Shown: positions 46,878-58,048, counted from the stretch's first letter. The stretch: DNA of 64,000 nt from Marinobacter sp. F3R11 (GCF_003318275.1 NZ_QOCH01000015.1:961675-1025674), one strand, 5' to 3'. A program made the numbers and translations. Notes: generated by a model not told the origin, from the letters alone.

Positions 46878-47300
46878 ATGAAAGCAACCGTCGACTGGAC
46901 AGGCAACGCCAGCTTCCGGGCTACCAGTGGCACCGGTCACTCTGTGCAACTGGACGGCCCCCCCGATCATGGCGGCGAAAACCTGGGGCCCCGGCCCATG
47001 GAGATGCTGCTGATGGGCCTTGGGGGCTGCTCATCATTTGATGTAATGAGCATTCTGAAAAAGAGCCGCCAGGATGTTACAGCCTGCCATGCCGAACTGG
47101 AGGCTGAGCGGGCGGATGCCATACCTTCGGTGTTTACAAAGATTCATCTTCATTTCGTGGTGACCGGCCATAACCTCAAGGAAAATCAGGTAAAGCGGGC
47201 CGTAAGCCTTTCAGCAGAGAAGTATTGCTCCGCCTCAATCATGCTTGAGCAGGCTGGAGTGAAAATCACCCATAGCTACGAGACACGCAGCGCGGAATAA
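46878..47300 (+). CDS. OsmC/Ohr family protein
   Basis: The 140-residue protein has the OsmC fold with conserved cysteines in LGGCSSFDVMSIL (about 57) and SAEKYCSASIML (about 119), the thiol pair that reduces organic hydroperoxides in Ohr/OsmC proteins. It is of the YhfA type rather than true OsmC. A GC-rich hairpin in its leader (GGGGCC at 46833-46838 with GGCCCC at 46849-46854) precedes the AGGAG site. It is divergent from vfr, as in Pseudomonas. Confidence 0.9.
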   Translation: MKATVDWTGNASFRATSGTGHSVQLDGPPDHGGENLGPRPMEMLLMGLGGCSSFDVMSILKKSRQDVTACHAELEAERADAIPSVFTKIHLHFVVTGHNLKENQVKRAVSLSAEKYCSASIMLEQAGVKITHSYETRSAE

Positions 47301-47468
47301 GTGGTACTCACAGCACTATTCAATACCCTATGGGGAGTGCATAATACCGCCCTTTCTCCGCCGGTCTGCGCAAAAGGTGAACAACCTGGTCAGTAGCCGG
47401 CGGCGGCCTACGCAGAGCGCACTGAGTGCTCTGCTGTCATTCATCTCCATTTTCCGGAGGGGCTGAGC

Positions 47469-48263
47469 ATGGAACCAAAACTCCAGTTGCACGGTTTCAA
47501 CAACCTGACCAAATCTCTGAGCTTCAACATCTACGACATCTGTTACGCGCAGTCCGAAGAACAACGCGAAGCCTATATTGATTACATTGACGAGATGTAC
47601 AATGCAGAACGTCTGACCCAGATCCTGACCGACGTGGTCAAGATCATAGGTGCCAATGTTCTCAACATTGCCCGTCAGGACTATGAGCCCCATGGCGCAT
47701 CCGTGACCATGCTGATAGCCGAGCATGAACTGAGCGGCGACGAAGAGCCCGACAATGAAGAGTCTCCGGGGCCATTTCCAGATACCATCGTAGCCCATCT
47801 GGACAAAAGCCACGTTACCGTGCACACCTATCCCGAGAGCCATCCTCACGAAGGCATCAGCACCTTCCGGGCGGATATAGATGTTTCAACCTGCGGTCTG
47901 ATCTCGCCCCTGAAGGTTCTGAACTACCTGATCCACAGCTTCGATTCCGATGTGGTTACCGTTGACTACCGTGTGCGCGGATTTACCCGTGATGTGGACG
48001 GAACCAAGCACTACATTGATCACGACATCAACTCGATTCAGAACTACCTGACCGAAGATACGCAGAACGCCTATCAGATGATTGATGTGAACGTTTACCA
48101 GGAAAATCTTTTCCACACCAAAATGATGCTCAAAGACTTTAACCTGAATAACTATGTCTTCGGAGTAAATGCCGATGAGCTGGATCCGCAGGTGGCACAA
48201 TCCATAGAAGATCGCCTGCGCCGGGAAATGCTGGAGATCTTCTACTCCCGCAACGTGGCTTAG
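47469..48263 (+). CDS. speD: S-adenosylmethionine decarboxylase proenzyme
   Basis: The 264-residue proenzyme is the same length as E. coli SpeD and strongly similar. Self-cleavage between K113 and S114 in [10 protein letters not shown] creates the pyruvoyl cofactor. [23 protein letters not shown] (C142) is the active-site stretch. It supplies aminopropyl groups for spermidine. GGAGGGG precedes the ATG. No speE is adjacent. Confidence 0.96.
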   Translation: MEPKLQLHGFNNLTKSLSFNIYDICYAQSEEQREAYIDYIDEMYNAERLTQILTDVVKIIGANVLNIARQDYEPHGASVTMLIAEHELSGDEEPDNEESPGPFPDTIVAHLDKSHVTVHTYPESHPHEGISTFRADIDVSTCGLISPLKVLNYLIHSFDSDVVTVDYRVRGFTRDVDGTKHYIDHDINSIQNYLTEDTQNAYQMIDVNVYQENLFHTKMMLKDFNLNNYVFGVNADELDPQVAQSIEDRLRREMLEIFYSRNVA

Positions 48264-48295
48264 CCCTGGCGGGACCCTTCTGAGTCAGACCAGAT

Positions 48296-49162
48296 TCAGG
48301 CGAAGGATTTTCTTGCAATCAGGCGCTGCACCATGGGTCTTACAATGAGATCCATGGCCAGCGCCATTTTTGTGCCCGGAATAACCAGTGTGTCATGGCG
48401 GGAAAGCGTACTGTTCTGTATAGCCTGCAGGAGATAAGAGAAATCCACCTCCGCCGCATCCCGAAAACGGATCACCAGCATGCTTTCATCTTCAGATGGA
48501 ACATCCCGGACAACAAACGGGTTGGAAGTATCCACCAGGGGAATGCGCTGGAAGTTAATGTGAGTGTGCGAAAACTGCGGAACTATATCGTGAACGTAAT
48601 CGTCCATCCGGTTGATGATTGTTGCGACTACCGCCTCCTCACTGTAGCCACGCTGATGGGTATCCCGGTGTATTTTCTGAATCCATTCCAGATTCACAAT
48701 AGGTACCACACCAATGAGCAAATCCACATACTGGGCGATATTAAACGCCTCACTCACCACAGCTCCGTGCAGCCCCTCATAGAACAATAAATCAGTGTCT
48801 GGCGGCAGCGATCCCCAGGCCGTGAACGTACCCGGTTTATGGCCTTCAGCCTGCAGGGCCCGGTCTTCATCGTGAACGTACTGGCGGTAACGCCCGTTGC
48901 CGGTATGGCTGTAGTCGTAGAACAGCGCTTCCAGCTTATCAATATGATTAGCCGCCAGGGCAAAATGGTTGCGCTCACCAAACTGGCCTTTTGCTGCCAG
49001 TCGCGCCATCTGCTCCCGATTATAGCGGTGAAAGCTGTCACCACTGATCATAGCTGCAGTCAGCCCTTCACCTGCAAACATACGCCGGAATATATGGCCT
49101 GTGGTGCTGGTGCCTGCACCGGACGAACCGGTAACCGCAATAATCGGGTGACGTTTTGACAT
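48296..49162 (-). CDS. Phosphoribulokinase-like kinase (PrkB type)
   Basis: The 288-residue P-loop kinase has Walker A GSSGAGTST (12-20) with MISGDSFHRYNR and LLFYEGLHGAVV. It is homologous to bacterial phosphoribulokinase (class I) but belongs to the PrkB group found in heterotrophs, and no RuBisCO or other Calvin-cycle genes are in the window. The physiological substrate is uncertain. It is convergent with speD. Confidence 0.88.
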   Translation of the reverse strand: MSKRHPIIAVTGSSGAGTSTTGHIFRRMFAGEGLTAAMISGDSFHRYNREQMARLAAKGQFGERNHFALAANHIDKLEALFYDYSHTGNGRYRQYVHDEDRALQAEGHKPGTFTAWGSLPPDTDLLFYEGLHGAVVSEAFNIAQYVDLLIGVVPIVNLEWIQKIHRDTHQRGYSEEAVVATIINRMDDYVHDIVPQFSHTHINFQRIPLVDTSNPFVVRDVPSEDESMLVIRFRDAAEVDFSYLLQAIQNSTLSRHDTLVIPGTKMALAMDLIVRPMVQRLIARKSFA

Positions 49163-49202
49163 GGCTAAAATGCACCAGAGGTTGGAAGAAAGTCGGGAAA
49201 AG

Positions 49203-52200
49203 TCAGTTAAGGCTGTCGAGCGAGCGGGGTTTTTCGATCACAAAACCCTGGGCATAGTCCACACCCAACTGTCTCAACGTACTCAGCACATCGCGTGATT
49301 CAACCTGACCTGCGATCACTTCCCGACCCATGTAGTGCGCCATATCCACCATGGATTGCACCATCGCCCGATCGGTTTCACTGGTATTGAGCTGACCGGT
49401 GAAAGCATTGTCTATCTTGATCAGATCAACCGGAAGTGAGCGCATGAACTCGAACGAACTTGGGCCGCTGCCGAAATTTCCCAGACAGAACCTGCATCCC
49501 AGCTCTTTCATCTCGGTCATAAAGTCAGCGACTGCCTCCAAATCATGAATCGCCGAGGCTTCGGTCACTTCAAACCACAGGCGTTCGATCGGGGCGTCCT
49601 TCTCGCTCAGCTTTTCATAAATATATTCAAGCAATGACTGCTCATTCAATGAGTAACCAGACAGGTTAATGCACACTCCACCCAGGTGGCGAGGGTCCGG
49701 AGCCCGTACCCGCAACCAGTCAAGCATATGACCAACAACCCAGCGATCAACCGCCTGCATACGATCATAGCGCTCAGCCATACGCACGAAATCACGGCCA
49801 CTGATCAGCGTACCCGTATCATCGTACATGCTGATCAGCACTTCGTACTGGGCTGCCATGTTAGCGCGGCTGTGCAGAGGAATAATTTTCTGACAGCGCA
49901 ATAGCATCCGCTCTTCGTCCAGATCACCAAGGCTGGCAACCTTCGCGGCGATCTGATCCTGACGAGCCTGGTCATCCGCACCCAGGACGTATTCAGAAAT
50001 TTGTCCATGCCCTTTCTTCCTGGAAGCAACCAGAGCCTGCTCAGATGCTCTCAGCCAGCGCTCAGCACTGACCAGACCTGGTAACCCCGGCACAAGGCCT
50101 ACATTGGCGGACAAACTATAGCTACTACTGCCGTGGACGTACTCTGTGCTCTCTATAGCCGCTATCAGATCTCCGGCCGCATCCTCTGCGTTTTCAGATG
50201 GCACCAACATGCCAAATTCATTTCCTGCAAGCCGGGCCAGCGGCATTCCATCTCCCACATGCTGCGCAAGCATGTCAGCGACTCGTTTCAGGGTATCGTC
50301 TCCCGCCTGATAGCCCGCCGTATCGTTCAAAATACGGAAATTGCGTAAATCCAGCCGCAGCAGAGAACGCTCATCTTCGCGCCGTGCCAGTTGTTGATCG
50401 AGCATACGCTCGAACTCGCGGCGACCCAGGAGACCAGTCAGTTCGTCATGGGTAGAAGCCCATGACAACTGGTCATAGACCTTACGCACCATACGATCGA
50501 TGCTTTCATCCACCAATGGCCGCTCGTACTGGCTATCAGGCACAATTATGCCTTTACGCATGTGACGCGCCAGATCTTCGAGCTCAAGCTCCACAACCCG
50601 CATGCCCTGGTGATTGACAAAAACAAACCGGCTGAACCCCCGAGCCACCCAGACAAGACGAATGTACTGCGGCTCATCTGGCTTCTCCTGATCCCGCAGC
50701 CAGTCACCTGTGCGAAGTTTCTGGGCCCGGTTCACCCAACGCTGAAGGCTGCGCTGTTCACGTTCTGACAGCGACTGCTTGATATCCTTCTCCGGCGATG
50801 CCGGTGGCACCTCTACCATTTCCGGCGCCTTATCCGGACTGCGCACCAGAAACTGTTTCAACTCATCCCGTATCTGGGCAGACGGCATATGGTTGCTGGA
50901 AATAGACGCCAGACCATCCTGGATAACCCGCAGCAACTCTGGCAGATTCACAGCACTGTTGCGATCCTCAGCAAACACCAGCAACGAATCAACGACCGAT
51001 AGATAATCCTGCCAGGCCTGGCTATCCGGTCCCTGGCGAATCCAGGTCAGTGACAATAAATCCCGCCAGCCACCATCAAGCAGGCTGAGCACCGCTTTGG
51101 GGATTTTTCGCCCTGCCAGTTTCCGGTTCAGGACATTTGCAACTGCGGTCTTGGACTCTGAAACTTTCTGGGCGCCTTCCGCAGCAGCGGTTACCCTTTC
51201 AACGTTGCGGCGGTATACCAGGTTCTGGCGATCAATCAGACTATCGAGTTCCTGAACGGTCTGTTCAAAAACCCCCACATCCTGCTCAAACTCCGTAGTA
51301 ATACGCTGAATAAGCTCATCAACCCTGCGCTGAACTACAGGGTTAAGGCGGCCACCCTTAATGCCAAGTTGAGCCAACCGGTCCATAACCCCCCTGACAG
51401 GACTGTTCTTGTCATCAAAAAAGGCGGGGTCGCGCATAACAACTTTCAGAACCGGCACCTCAAGCTGGCGCATCCGCCGCTGAGCGTATCCGCTCAGTTT
51501 CGGGCTTTCTGTAACCGAGTTGAAGAAGCGGTCGACAACATCAAGCGTGCCCTGTTGTTCATCATCCAGTTTTTTTGTACCAATCTCGCGGACTTTATCA
51601 ACCACTCGCTCCCGCAGCGGGACCACATTACTGGCACTGGCAACAGGTTCGGTTTGCAACTGCTGAAGCTCGCGCTGCAACTCGCCCGGAGACATAGGTT
51701 CTGCATTGGCAGGAAAGGGGGTCGGCTCAGCTTCACCGCGTGTCGCCCGGCTGGCAGCAAGAGTTCCAAGCAGGTTTCGTACAGTTGCGAACGCTGTCTG
51801 CGCGGCCTGGGCATAGCTACGGAATTCACTCCCCAGGCGTGTTTTCCCAGGCTCTGACTCACGGCCTGCAGGCGCTGGAGTCGACGTGTTGGCATCAGAG
51901 CCTGCAAGACCACTTTGCGATGGTTCAGTCGTTGCCTGCTTCGACACATCAGGAGCCGGTTCACTATGTTCTTTAGCGACTGGCTGTTCAGCCGGTGCAG
52001 TTTTTTTCTGCGTACTTCCAGAGGTGTGCTCACTGAGATATTTACTGAGATCCAGCTCTGGCAACACGCCATGCCGAATCAGGATATTGTTCAATTCTTT
52101 GTATAGAGGCTCCAGATGGAGCAGAACAGACTGCTCAAATACTTTCAGGCAAATCTTTTCAACTTCTCTGGGGGCCTTGAGCTGATTCAGCCCTGCATGA

Positions 52201-53015
52201 AACGACTCACATACAAGTGATGGACCAAGCGGATTATGATGCCCGGTTGCATTGGCAATACCGAGCTTGTCGAGACGTAGCTTGAGCTGCAGCAGATCTT
52301 TACGATATTGGGTATCGGCCTTAGTAACCATGACCCGGATTGTCAGCCAGTCTTCAAACTCACCCTTGTCCACCACAGAGAGCTCGGAGCCAGGGAAACC
52401 TTTGGGGGACGGTTTGAGGGGGGATTCAAGGTTGCGGGCTATCTGGTGCCATATTACGCGCTGCCGGGCCTGAACCTGACCCGAGAAATCCATTAGCTCA
52501 TTCGCTTGCTGGTCATTCTTCGCTTTGTGGGCAGCATCTTTCAGGGCAGCCGCCATTTGCACGAAACATGCATCCATAAGCGGTTCGATGTGCTGGATAA
52601 TCGCTCGCGCAGACTGATGCAGAACAAACTGAACCCGTTCACTCGGGGCACGCAGTGACGCACGGTCCTGGCTGTGAGACCCGCCGCACAGTTTCAGCAT
52701 CGCCGCAACCGCTGCCGGGTTGGTACGTGTAAAGTTGACCCCCATAGCACCGTCAATACGCCGGACAACACAAACGTGAAGCTCATGCCGGCGCGTACCA
52801 TCGGGCTCCCGAAAGCGCACAATCAGCTCAGCTGGCATACCAGAAGCAAAAGCCTGGTCAAGCTTACGGGATGTTTCGCCGGAATAGCGGACAAACAGGC
52901 CCTCAGGGCAAAAATCCGCAACCTGACACGGCCAGGTATCGCCAGTACCCAAAACAATCTGGGCAGCGAGTTTGATGGGTTTGCGAGGGCTGCTGCGACG
53001 TTCTCTCGGATCCAT
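49203..53015 (-). CDS. Giant PilZ-DUF1631-GGDEF-EAL protein with degenerate catalytic motifs
   Basis: The 1270-residue protein has an N-terminal PilZ-like domain (1-100; MDPRERRSSPRKPI with the RxxxR-type start), a long helical DUF1631 region (about 110-780, including a Pro/Ala/Thr-rich linker around 340-430), then GGDEF (about 830-990) and EAL (about 1020-1265). The cyclase motif reads AGNEF (about 929) rather than GGDEF, and the EAL segment reads EVLIS (about 1057), with CLGNFGSGPSSF replacing DDFGTGYSS. Both enzymatic sites therefore look inactive, which suggests a cyclic-di-GMP receptor or scaffold. AGG lies upstream of the ATG. Confidence 0.9.
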   Translation of the reverse strand: MDPRERRSSPRKPIKLAAQIVLGTGDTWPCQVADFCPEGLFVRYSGETSRKLDQAFASGMPAELIVRFREPDGTRRHELHVCVVRRIDGAMGVNFTRTNPAAVAAMLKLCGGSHSQDRASLRAPSERVQFVLHQSARAIIQHIEPLMDACFVQMAAALKDAAHKAKNDQQANELMDFSGQVQARQRVIWHQIARNLESPLKPSPKGFPGSELSVVDKGEFEDWLTIRVMVTKADTQYRKDLLQLKLRLDKLGIANATGHHNPLGPSLVCESFHAGLNQLKAPREVEKICLKVFEQSVLLHLEPLYKELNNILIRHGVLPELDLSKYLSEHTSGSTQKKTAPAEQPVAKEHSEPAPDVSKQATTEPSQSGLAGSDANTSTPAPAGRESEPGKTRLGSEFRSYAQAAQTAFATVRNLLGTLAASRATRGEAEPTPFPANAEPMSPGELQRELQQLQTEPVASASNVVPLRERVVDKVREIGTKKLDDEQQGTLDVVDRFFNSVTESPKLSGYAQRRMRQLEVPVLKVVMRDPAFFDDKNSPVRGVMDRLAQLGIKGGRLNPVVQRRVDELIQRITTEFEQDVGVFEQTVQELDSLIDRQNLVYRRNVERVTAAAEGAQKVSESKTAVANVLNRKLAGRKIPKAVLSLLDGGWRDLLSLTWIRQGPDSQAWQDYLSVVDSLLVFAEDRNSAVNLPELLRVIQDGLASISSNHMPSAQIRDELKQFLVRSPDKAPEMVEVPPASPEKDIKQSLSEREQRSLQRWVNRAQKLRTGDWLRDQEKPDEPQYIRLVWVARGFSRFVFVNHQGMRVVELELEDLARHMRKGIIVPDSQYERPLVDESIDRMVRKVYDQLSWASTHDELTGLLGRREFERMLDQQLARREDERSLLRLDLRNFRILNDTAGYQAGDDTLKRVADMLAQHVGDGMPLARLAGNEFGMLVPSENAEDAAGDLIAAIESTEYVHGSSSYSLSANVGLVPGLPGLVSAERWLRASEQALVASRKKGHGQISEYVLGADDQARQDQIAAKVASLGDLDEERMLLRCQKIIPLHSRANMAAQYEVLISMYDDTGTLISGRDFVRMAERYDRMQAVDRWVVGHMLDWLRVRAPDPRHLGGVCINLSGYSLNEQSLLEYIYEKLSEKDAPIERLWFEVTEASAIHDLEAVADFMTEMKELGCRFCLGNFGSGPSSFEFMRSLPVDLIKIDNAFTGQLNTSETDRAMVQSMVDMAHYMGREVIAGQVESRDVLSTLRQLGVDYAQGFVIEKPRSLDSLN

Positions 53016-53083
53016 GAACTACCTGATGTTGAGCAAAGCCGGAAAGAGCCGGATATCCCACCCGCTGTCGGCTAACGTCTCTG

Positions 53084-53106
53084 AAAAAAATAGTGGCCAA
53101 GGCCAC
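53084..53106 (-). terminator. Short terminator-like hairpin downstream of argA
   Basis: On the minus strand GTGGCC pairs with GGCCAC (53093-53106) around two bases and is followed by TA and seven T residues (53084-53090). The stem is short with a tight loop, so strength is uncertain. It is a candidate end of the arg transcript, 68 bases before the next gene on the same strand. Confidence 0.45.
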
Positions 53107-53262
53107 AACTTGTTATATAAAAAACTGCGATCCTTATAATCGCAACTATAAGTGTACTATAGTGGCCAGTTGCGGGCACACAAACTGCACAATCTTACCA
53201 TCACGACCCGTAAAACAGCTTAGCCAGATCTATCCGGTTTTGCTACTGATAACGTTTCTGCA

Positions 53263-53298
53263 TGACAGATTGCGCCAGCGAGCCGGCGCAATCTGTCA
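53263..53298 (-). repeat. Perfect 14-bp hairpin that begins with the argA stop codon
   Basis: TGACAGATTGCGCC (53263-53276) pairs with its complement at 53285-53298 around 8 bases. The argA stop codon (53296-53298) is the first three bases of the stem. No U-tract follows. It may stabilise the 3-prime end of the message. Confidence 0.6.
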
Positions 53299-54633
53299 CA
53301 GCTGCTTGAAAAACACTTTTGAATTGCGCTGGGTGTTGTAGGAAGCGAGCTTTGGCCCGGGCAAAGCCTGAACCGTACTCGGTTGAAACCCCCGTTCACG
53401 AAACCAGTGCTCTGTTTGTGTAGTAAGCACGAACAGCTTATGAATCCCCTGGCTTCGGGCATGCTTTTCGACCATCAACAGAATTTCGTCGCCGCGACCG
53501 GCACGGCGATACGCAGGGTCCACCGCAAAGCAAGAGAGCTCACCCGCCCCCTCATCCGGATAATTATGCAGAGCAGCACAACCAACAATAGTGCCATCAC
53601 GCTCAGCGACGACGAAATGCTCAATATCAGTCTCCAGCATTTCCCGCGACCGGCGCACCAGAATACCCTGTTCTTCCAGAGGCTCTATCAACCCCAAAAT
53701 ACCACCGATGTCCTCAGCGCGCGCCAGGCGGATCTGCTCATAATGATCACCGCTGACCAGGGTACCCGTACCGTCCCGGGTGAACAGTTCTTCCAACAGC
53801 GCACCATCGTTCACGTAACTGATAATATGCGCCCTTTTGACACCTTTCACGCAGGCATCACTGGCAGCCCGGAGAAGATCTGCGTCATGCCCTGTTATGG
53901 TTCCATCAGCCAAGCGCTCCGGCGCCTGCCTTGCTGAAAGCTCACGGATCAGGGATCCATCCTGCTCAAGCAAACCCCTGTCATCAATAAACACAATGAG
54001 TTTTTCCGCACGCAAAGCAGCCGCTACCTGGCTTCCAACATCTTCGTACGACAGATTGAAAGTATCACCGGTAGGCGAATAACCCATGGGGGGCAACAAA
54101 ACAATATGTCCTTGCTCCAGAAGCTTTTCGATACCCGCGACATCCACGCGACGCACCTTTCCGGTGTAGCCGAAATCGATTCCGTCCAGTACGCCAACTG
54201 GCCTGGCCGTCACATAGTTGCCACTGCTCACCCGGATACGGGCATTGTGCATGGGTGAATTGACCAGCCCCATGGACAGCCGGCTTTCAAGGTATGCCCG
54301 TAATCCCCCGGTTGCTTCCATAACCAGCGGCAAGTGATTGTCCGGGGTAATGCGCAGACTGCGGGAAAACGACGACTTCAGACCAGCATCATCCAGGCGC
54401 TTCTGAATTTGCGGACGCGCACCAAAGGCAACAACCAGGCGCACACCGAGACTGCTCAACAGTGCTATGTCGTGGATGATGTTGATAAAGTTTTCGTGCT
54501 CAATCGCGTCACCCGGAATATTCAATACAACCGTGCGACCACGATGAGCATTGATATAGGGTGATGAATGGCGAAATGAATGCAGCCAGCCGTTTGATTT
54601 CAAGTATTCCTCTCCAATCCCTGTTTCTTGCAT
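53296..54633 (-). CDS. argA: N-acetylglutamate synthase
   Basis: The 445-residue enzyme acetylates glutamate to start arginine synthesis. It has an N-terminal amino-acid-kinase-like domain (about 30-285; GVRLVVAFGARPQIQKRL) and a C-terminal GNAT acetyltransferase domain (about 305-440; LSCFAVDPAYRRAGRGDEILLMVEKHARSQG). A TTG at 54603 with GGAGAGG upstream is an alternative start and gives a length closer to P. aeruginosa ArgA. It follows argE by 12 bases. Confidence 0.95.
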   Translation of the reverse strand: MQETGIGEEYLKSNGWLHSFRHSSPYINAHRGRTVVLNIPGDAIEHENFINIIHDIALLSSLGVRLVVAFGARPQIQKRLDDAGLKSSFSRSLRITPDNHLPLVMEATGGLRAYLESRLSMGLVNSPMHNARIRVSSGNYVTARPVGVLDGIDFGYTGKVRRVDVAGIEKLLEQGHIVLLPPMGYSPTGDTFNLSYEDVGSQVAAALRAEKLIVFIDDRGLLEQDGSLIRELSARQAPERLADGTITGHDADLLRAASDACVKGVKRAHIISYVNDGALLEELFTRDGTGTLVSGDHYEQIRLARAEDIGGILGLIEPLEEQGILVRRSREMLETDIEHFVVAERDGTIVGCAALHNYPDEGAGELSCFAVDPAYRRAGRGDEILLMVEKHARSQGIHKLFVLTTQTEHWFRERGFQPSTVQALPGPKLASYNTQRNSKVFFKQL

Positions 54634-54645
54634 GTACCCGGTGAC

Positions 54646-55842
54646 CTATAGACAAAACTGCCGGATAAGGCCCCTGAGAATTTTCACCGTGGGTTCCAGT
54701 TGTGACAGCTCCAGAAACTCATCAGGCTGATGTGCCTGATCAATGGAGCCCGGCCCCATTACCAGTGTTTCCATACCAAGCTTCTGCAACCAGGGAGCCT
54801 CGGTGGCAAAGGCAACTGACCGGGCTGTGTGACCTGTAAGCTGCTCACAGACCTTTACCAGTGCCGCATCTGACGGTGTTTCAAAAGGCGGAACACTATC
54901 GAACAGCGGTTCGAATTCCATGGTTAATTCGCGTCGCTCAGCCACAGGCTGAATTCTGTGCAGAATAGCCTGACGCAGACTCTCCATATTCATTCCCGGC
55001 AACGGGCGCAGATCAAAATGCAGCTCACACCGGGCACAGATACGATTGAAGCTGTCACCCCCGTGGATGCACCCAGGATTAAGTGTGGGAACCTGCACGT
55101 CAAAATTCGGATTACGGTATTGCTTCTGCCAGCCTTCGCGCAGGGCAAGCAACTCGCCAAGGGCCTCATGCATGCCCTCCAGGGCGTTGCGCCCCAACCC
55201 GGGGTCGGAAGAGTGACCAGACCGCCCCTCAAACGTCAACCGCTCCATCATGATGCCCTTGTGCATGCGCACAGGCCTGAGGCTCGTAGGCTCGCCAATG
55301 ACCGCGTAGCGGGCTTCCGGCTTGCCTGCTTCGGCCAGAGCCCGGGCACCATTCATGGAACTTTCTTCATCCGCTGTTGCCAGGATAATCAGGGGCTGCT
55401 TCAGATCAGCGGCTGTATATGCCCTGGCCGCTTCAATCGCCAGAGGAAAAAAACCTTTCATGTCGCAGGTGCCCAGCCCGTACCAGCGGTTGTCCCGCTC
55501 GGTCAGGGTAAAAGGGTCGCTTTGCCAGCGCTTGTCATCAAAAGGCACGGTATCTGTGTGGCCGGAAAGTACAAGACCACCTGAACCACGACCCAGAGTA
55601 GCAATCAGGTTGAACTTGCCGGTCATGCCCGGAACTGCAAGGATCTCTACCGAAAAACCCAGGGCTTCCAGCCACTCCCCGAGCGTTCGCACCACCGCTT
55701 CATTACTCTGATCCCACTCAGCCGATGCGCTGCTTATAGATGGCAATGCAACAAGCCGTTCCAACATTTCCCTTACACTCGGGACTGTTTCGGCGCTGCT
55801 GATGCTTTTACGGCTGCCAGTGTCTCCACGGGACTGATGCAT
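54646..55842 (-). CDS. argE: Acetylornithine deacetylase
   Basis: The 398-residue M20-type zinc hydrolase removes the acetyl group from N-acetylornithine. Metal-site motifs are LSGHTDTVPFDD and ATADEESSMNGA; GRSGHSSDPGLGRNALEGMHEAL lies in the lid domain. The start at 55842 has GGAGGC upstream. Having both argA and argE implies a linear acetylated route, though pseudomonads usually cycle the acetyl group with ArgJ. Confidence 0.93.
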   Translation of the reverse strand: MHQSRGDTGSRKSISSAETVPSVREMLERLVALPSISSASAEWDQSNEAVVRTLGEWLEALGFSVEILAVPGMTGKFNLIATLGRGSGGLVLSGHTDTVPFDDKRWQSDPFTLTERDNRWYGLGTCDMKGFFPLAIEAARAYTAADLKQPLIILATADEESSMNGARALAEAGKPEARYAVIGEPTSLRPVRMHKGIMMERLTFEGRSGHSSDPGLGRNALEGMHEALGELLALREGWQKQYRNPNFDVQVPTLNPGCIHGGDSFNRICARCELHFDLRPLPGMNMESLRQAILHRIQPVAERRELTMEFEPLFDSVPPFETPSDAALVKVCEQLTGHTARSVAFATEAPWLQKLGMETLVMGPGSIDQAHQPDEFLELSQLEPTVKILRGLIRQFCL

Positions 55843-55861
55843 GGTGCCTCCGGCTTGAATG

Positions 55862-57115
55862 CTACCGGGTCTGGCCGCGTCGCCAGACCTCAAACTCCGT
55901 GATCGCACGGACAGCTATCGGGTAAGCGACCTCCCCTCCCGCAACTTCACGGGCAATTTCCATTTTCTTTTCAGTAACACTCGCCAATCGGCCATCCACA
56001 ACATTGCTATTGGTGAGCGACACACGAACCTTACGCCCGATCCACTGAGCCGCCTGCTCAATATCTTCGGTATGCCAGCTGACAACCTCCGGGTTCTCCT
56101 GCGGCACCAGCAACGCAGGAGTTTCTTCAGGAATCTCCGCTACAACCGGTTCGGCTTTGCGAAGAAAAATATCAGGTACCATCGCGCCATTGTATTCCAG
56201 TGCCCAGGCCACGGTACCATCAGCTGGCTCATCACCTGAGCGCACAGGTATGCCCAAGGTGTCGGAACCCGGCTGCACAGTCACCTTAATCTCCCCTCCC
56301 TCAAGCAACCATTGCCGATACAAGGCCTGCAACTGTTCACTTGCATGCCAGCCTCTCGACTGCAGTCCGGCTTCGAAGGTACTCAGCGCCCGTCCGGCCC
56401 ACTGCACAGGCTCCACACCTGCTTCCCGGGCGCAGTAGGCGGCAACCCGACGCATAAGCCCGCCGTCTCTGAACGTCACTTCGAGGGGCTGATCCGAGCT
56501 GATCAGCGCAGTCCCGGGAGATGCCAGGTTTACACGGGCGTCCGGCCAGCTAAGTTCCAGACTGCCAGTGTTCGCAGAATTCAGTTCAACATGAAGGCGA
56601 TAGGGGGACTGGTGCACAATGAGTTCGCCGGTCAAACGTGTAATGCCCATGCGTAACAGATCACCACTGCCTAACCTCTGCCTCGGATCCGGAGCACAGG
56701 GGAGATCAAACAAGGATGCTGCTTCACTTCCACCGGTGCCATCTGCAGTAACCCAGTTACGGAACATGGTAGCCTCAAGTACCAATTCCAGCCCTTCGGC
56801 CTGCAGCGACCAGCTGGGAGGCAGGTCAGAAGGATCCACCAGAGCCCTGAGCAAAGCGACAGGAGAGCCGGCATCAAACTCCGCCCGTTTGATAAATAAT
56901 GGCTGGGTCAGTTCGAAATCCTGCCAGGATGCGCCTGACAGCACCAGGCGCCCTTCGACCCCGGAACCTATTTCTCCACGCTCCAGGACTCCATTCCCTC
57001 CAAGCGCCTGACGAGCTTCTGACATACGCTGGTCAGTCAGCCACCACACTCCGGCCTTAAAGGCAGCAAAACCAAGCAAAGCGGCCAAAATCAATATTGT
57101 TAGCAGACGTTTCAT
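55862..57115 (-). CDS. Unrecognised anchored periplasmic protein with a possible C-terminal Sm-like domain
   Basis: The 417-residue protein has an N-terminal membrane segment (about 4-26) and then a long polar region of mixed composition with no known motif (about 30-350). Residues about 360-412 (IGRKVRVSLTNSNVVDGRLASVTEKKMEI) look like a small beta-barrel of SH3/Sm type. It lies between argB and argE, 24 bases from argB and 19 from argE, and so is co-transcribed with arginine genes. No function is proposed. Confidence 0.7.
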   Translation of the reverse strand: MKRLLTILILAALLGFAAFKAGVWWLTDQRMSEARQALGGNGVLERGEIGSGVEGRLVLSGASWQDFELTQPLFIKRAEFDAGSPVALLRALVDPSDLPPSWSLQAEGLELVLEATMFRNWVTADGTGGSEAASLFDLPCAPDPRQRLGSGDLLRMGITRLTGELIVHQSPYRLHVELNSANTGSLELSWPDARVNLASPGTALISSDQPLEVTFRDGGLMRRVAAYCAREAGVEPVQWAGRALSTFEAGLQSRGWHASEQLQALYRQWLLEGGEIKVTVQPGSDTLGIPVRSGDEPADGTVAWALEYNGAMVPDIFLRKAEPVVAEIPEETPALLVPQENPEVVSWHTEDIEQAAQWIGRKVRVSLTNSNVVDGRLASVTEKKMEIAREVAGGEVAYPIAVRAITEFEVWRRGQTR

Positions 57116-57139
57116 CCGGAAAGTCCTCAGACAGTGCTG

Positions 57140-58048
<909 letters not shown>

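Noticed and set aside
48296..49162. Calvin-cycle carbon fixation suggested by phosphoribulokinase similarity
   Set aside because: No RuBisCO or other cycle genes are present, and the PrkB group occurs in heterotrophs.
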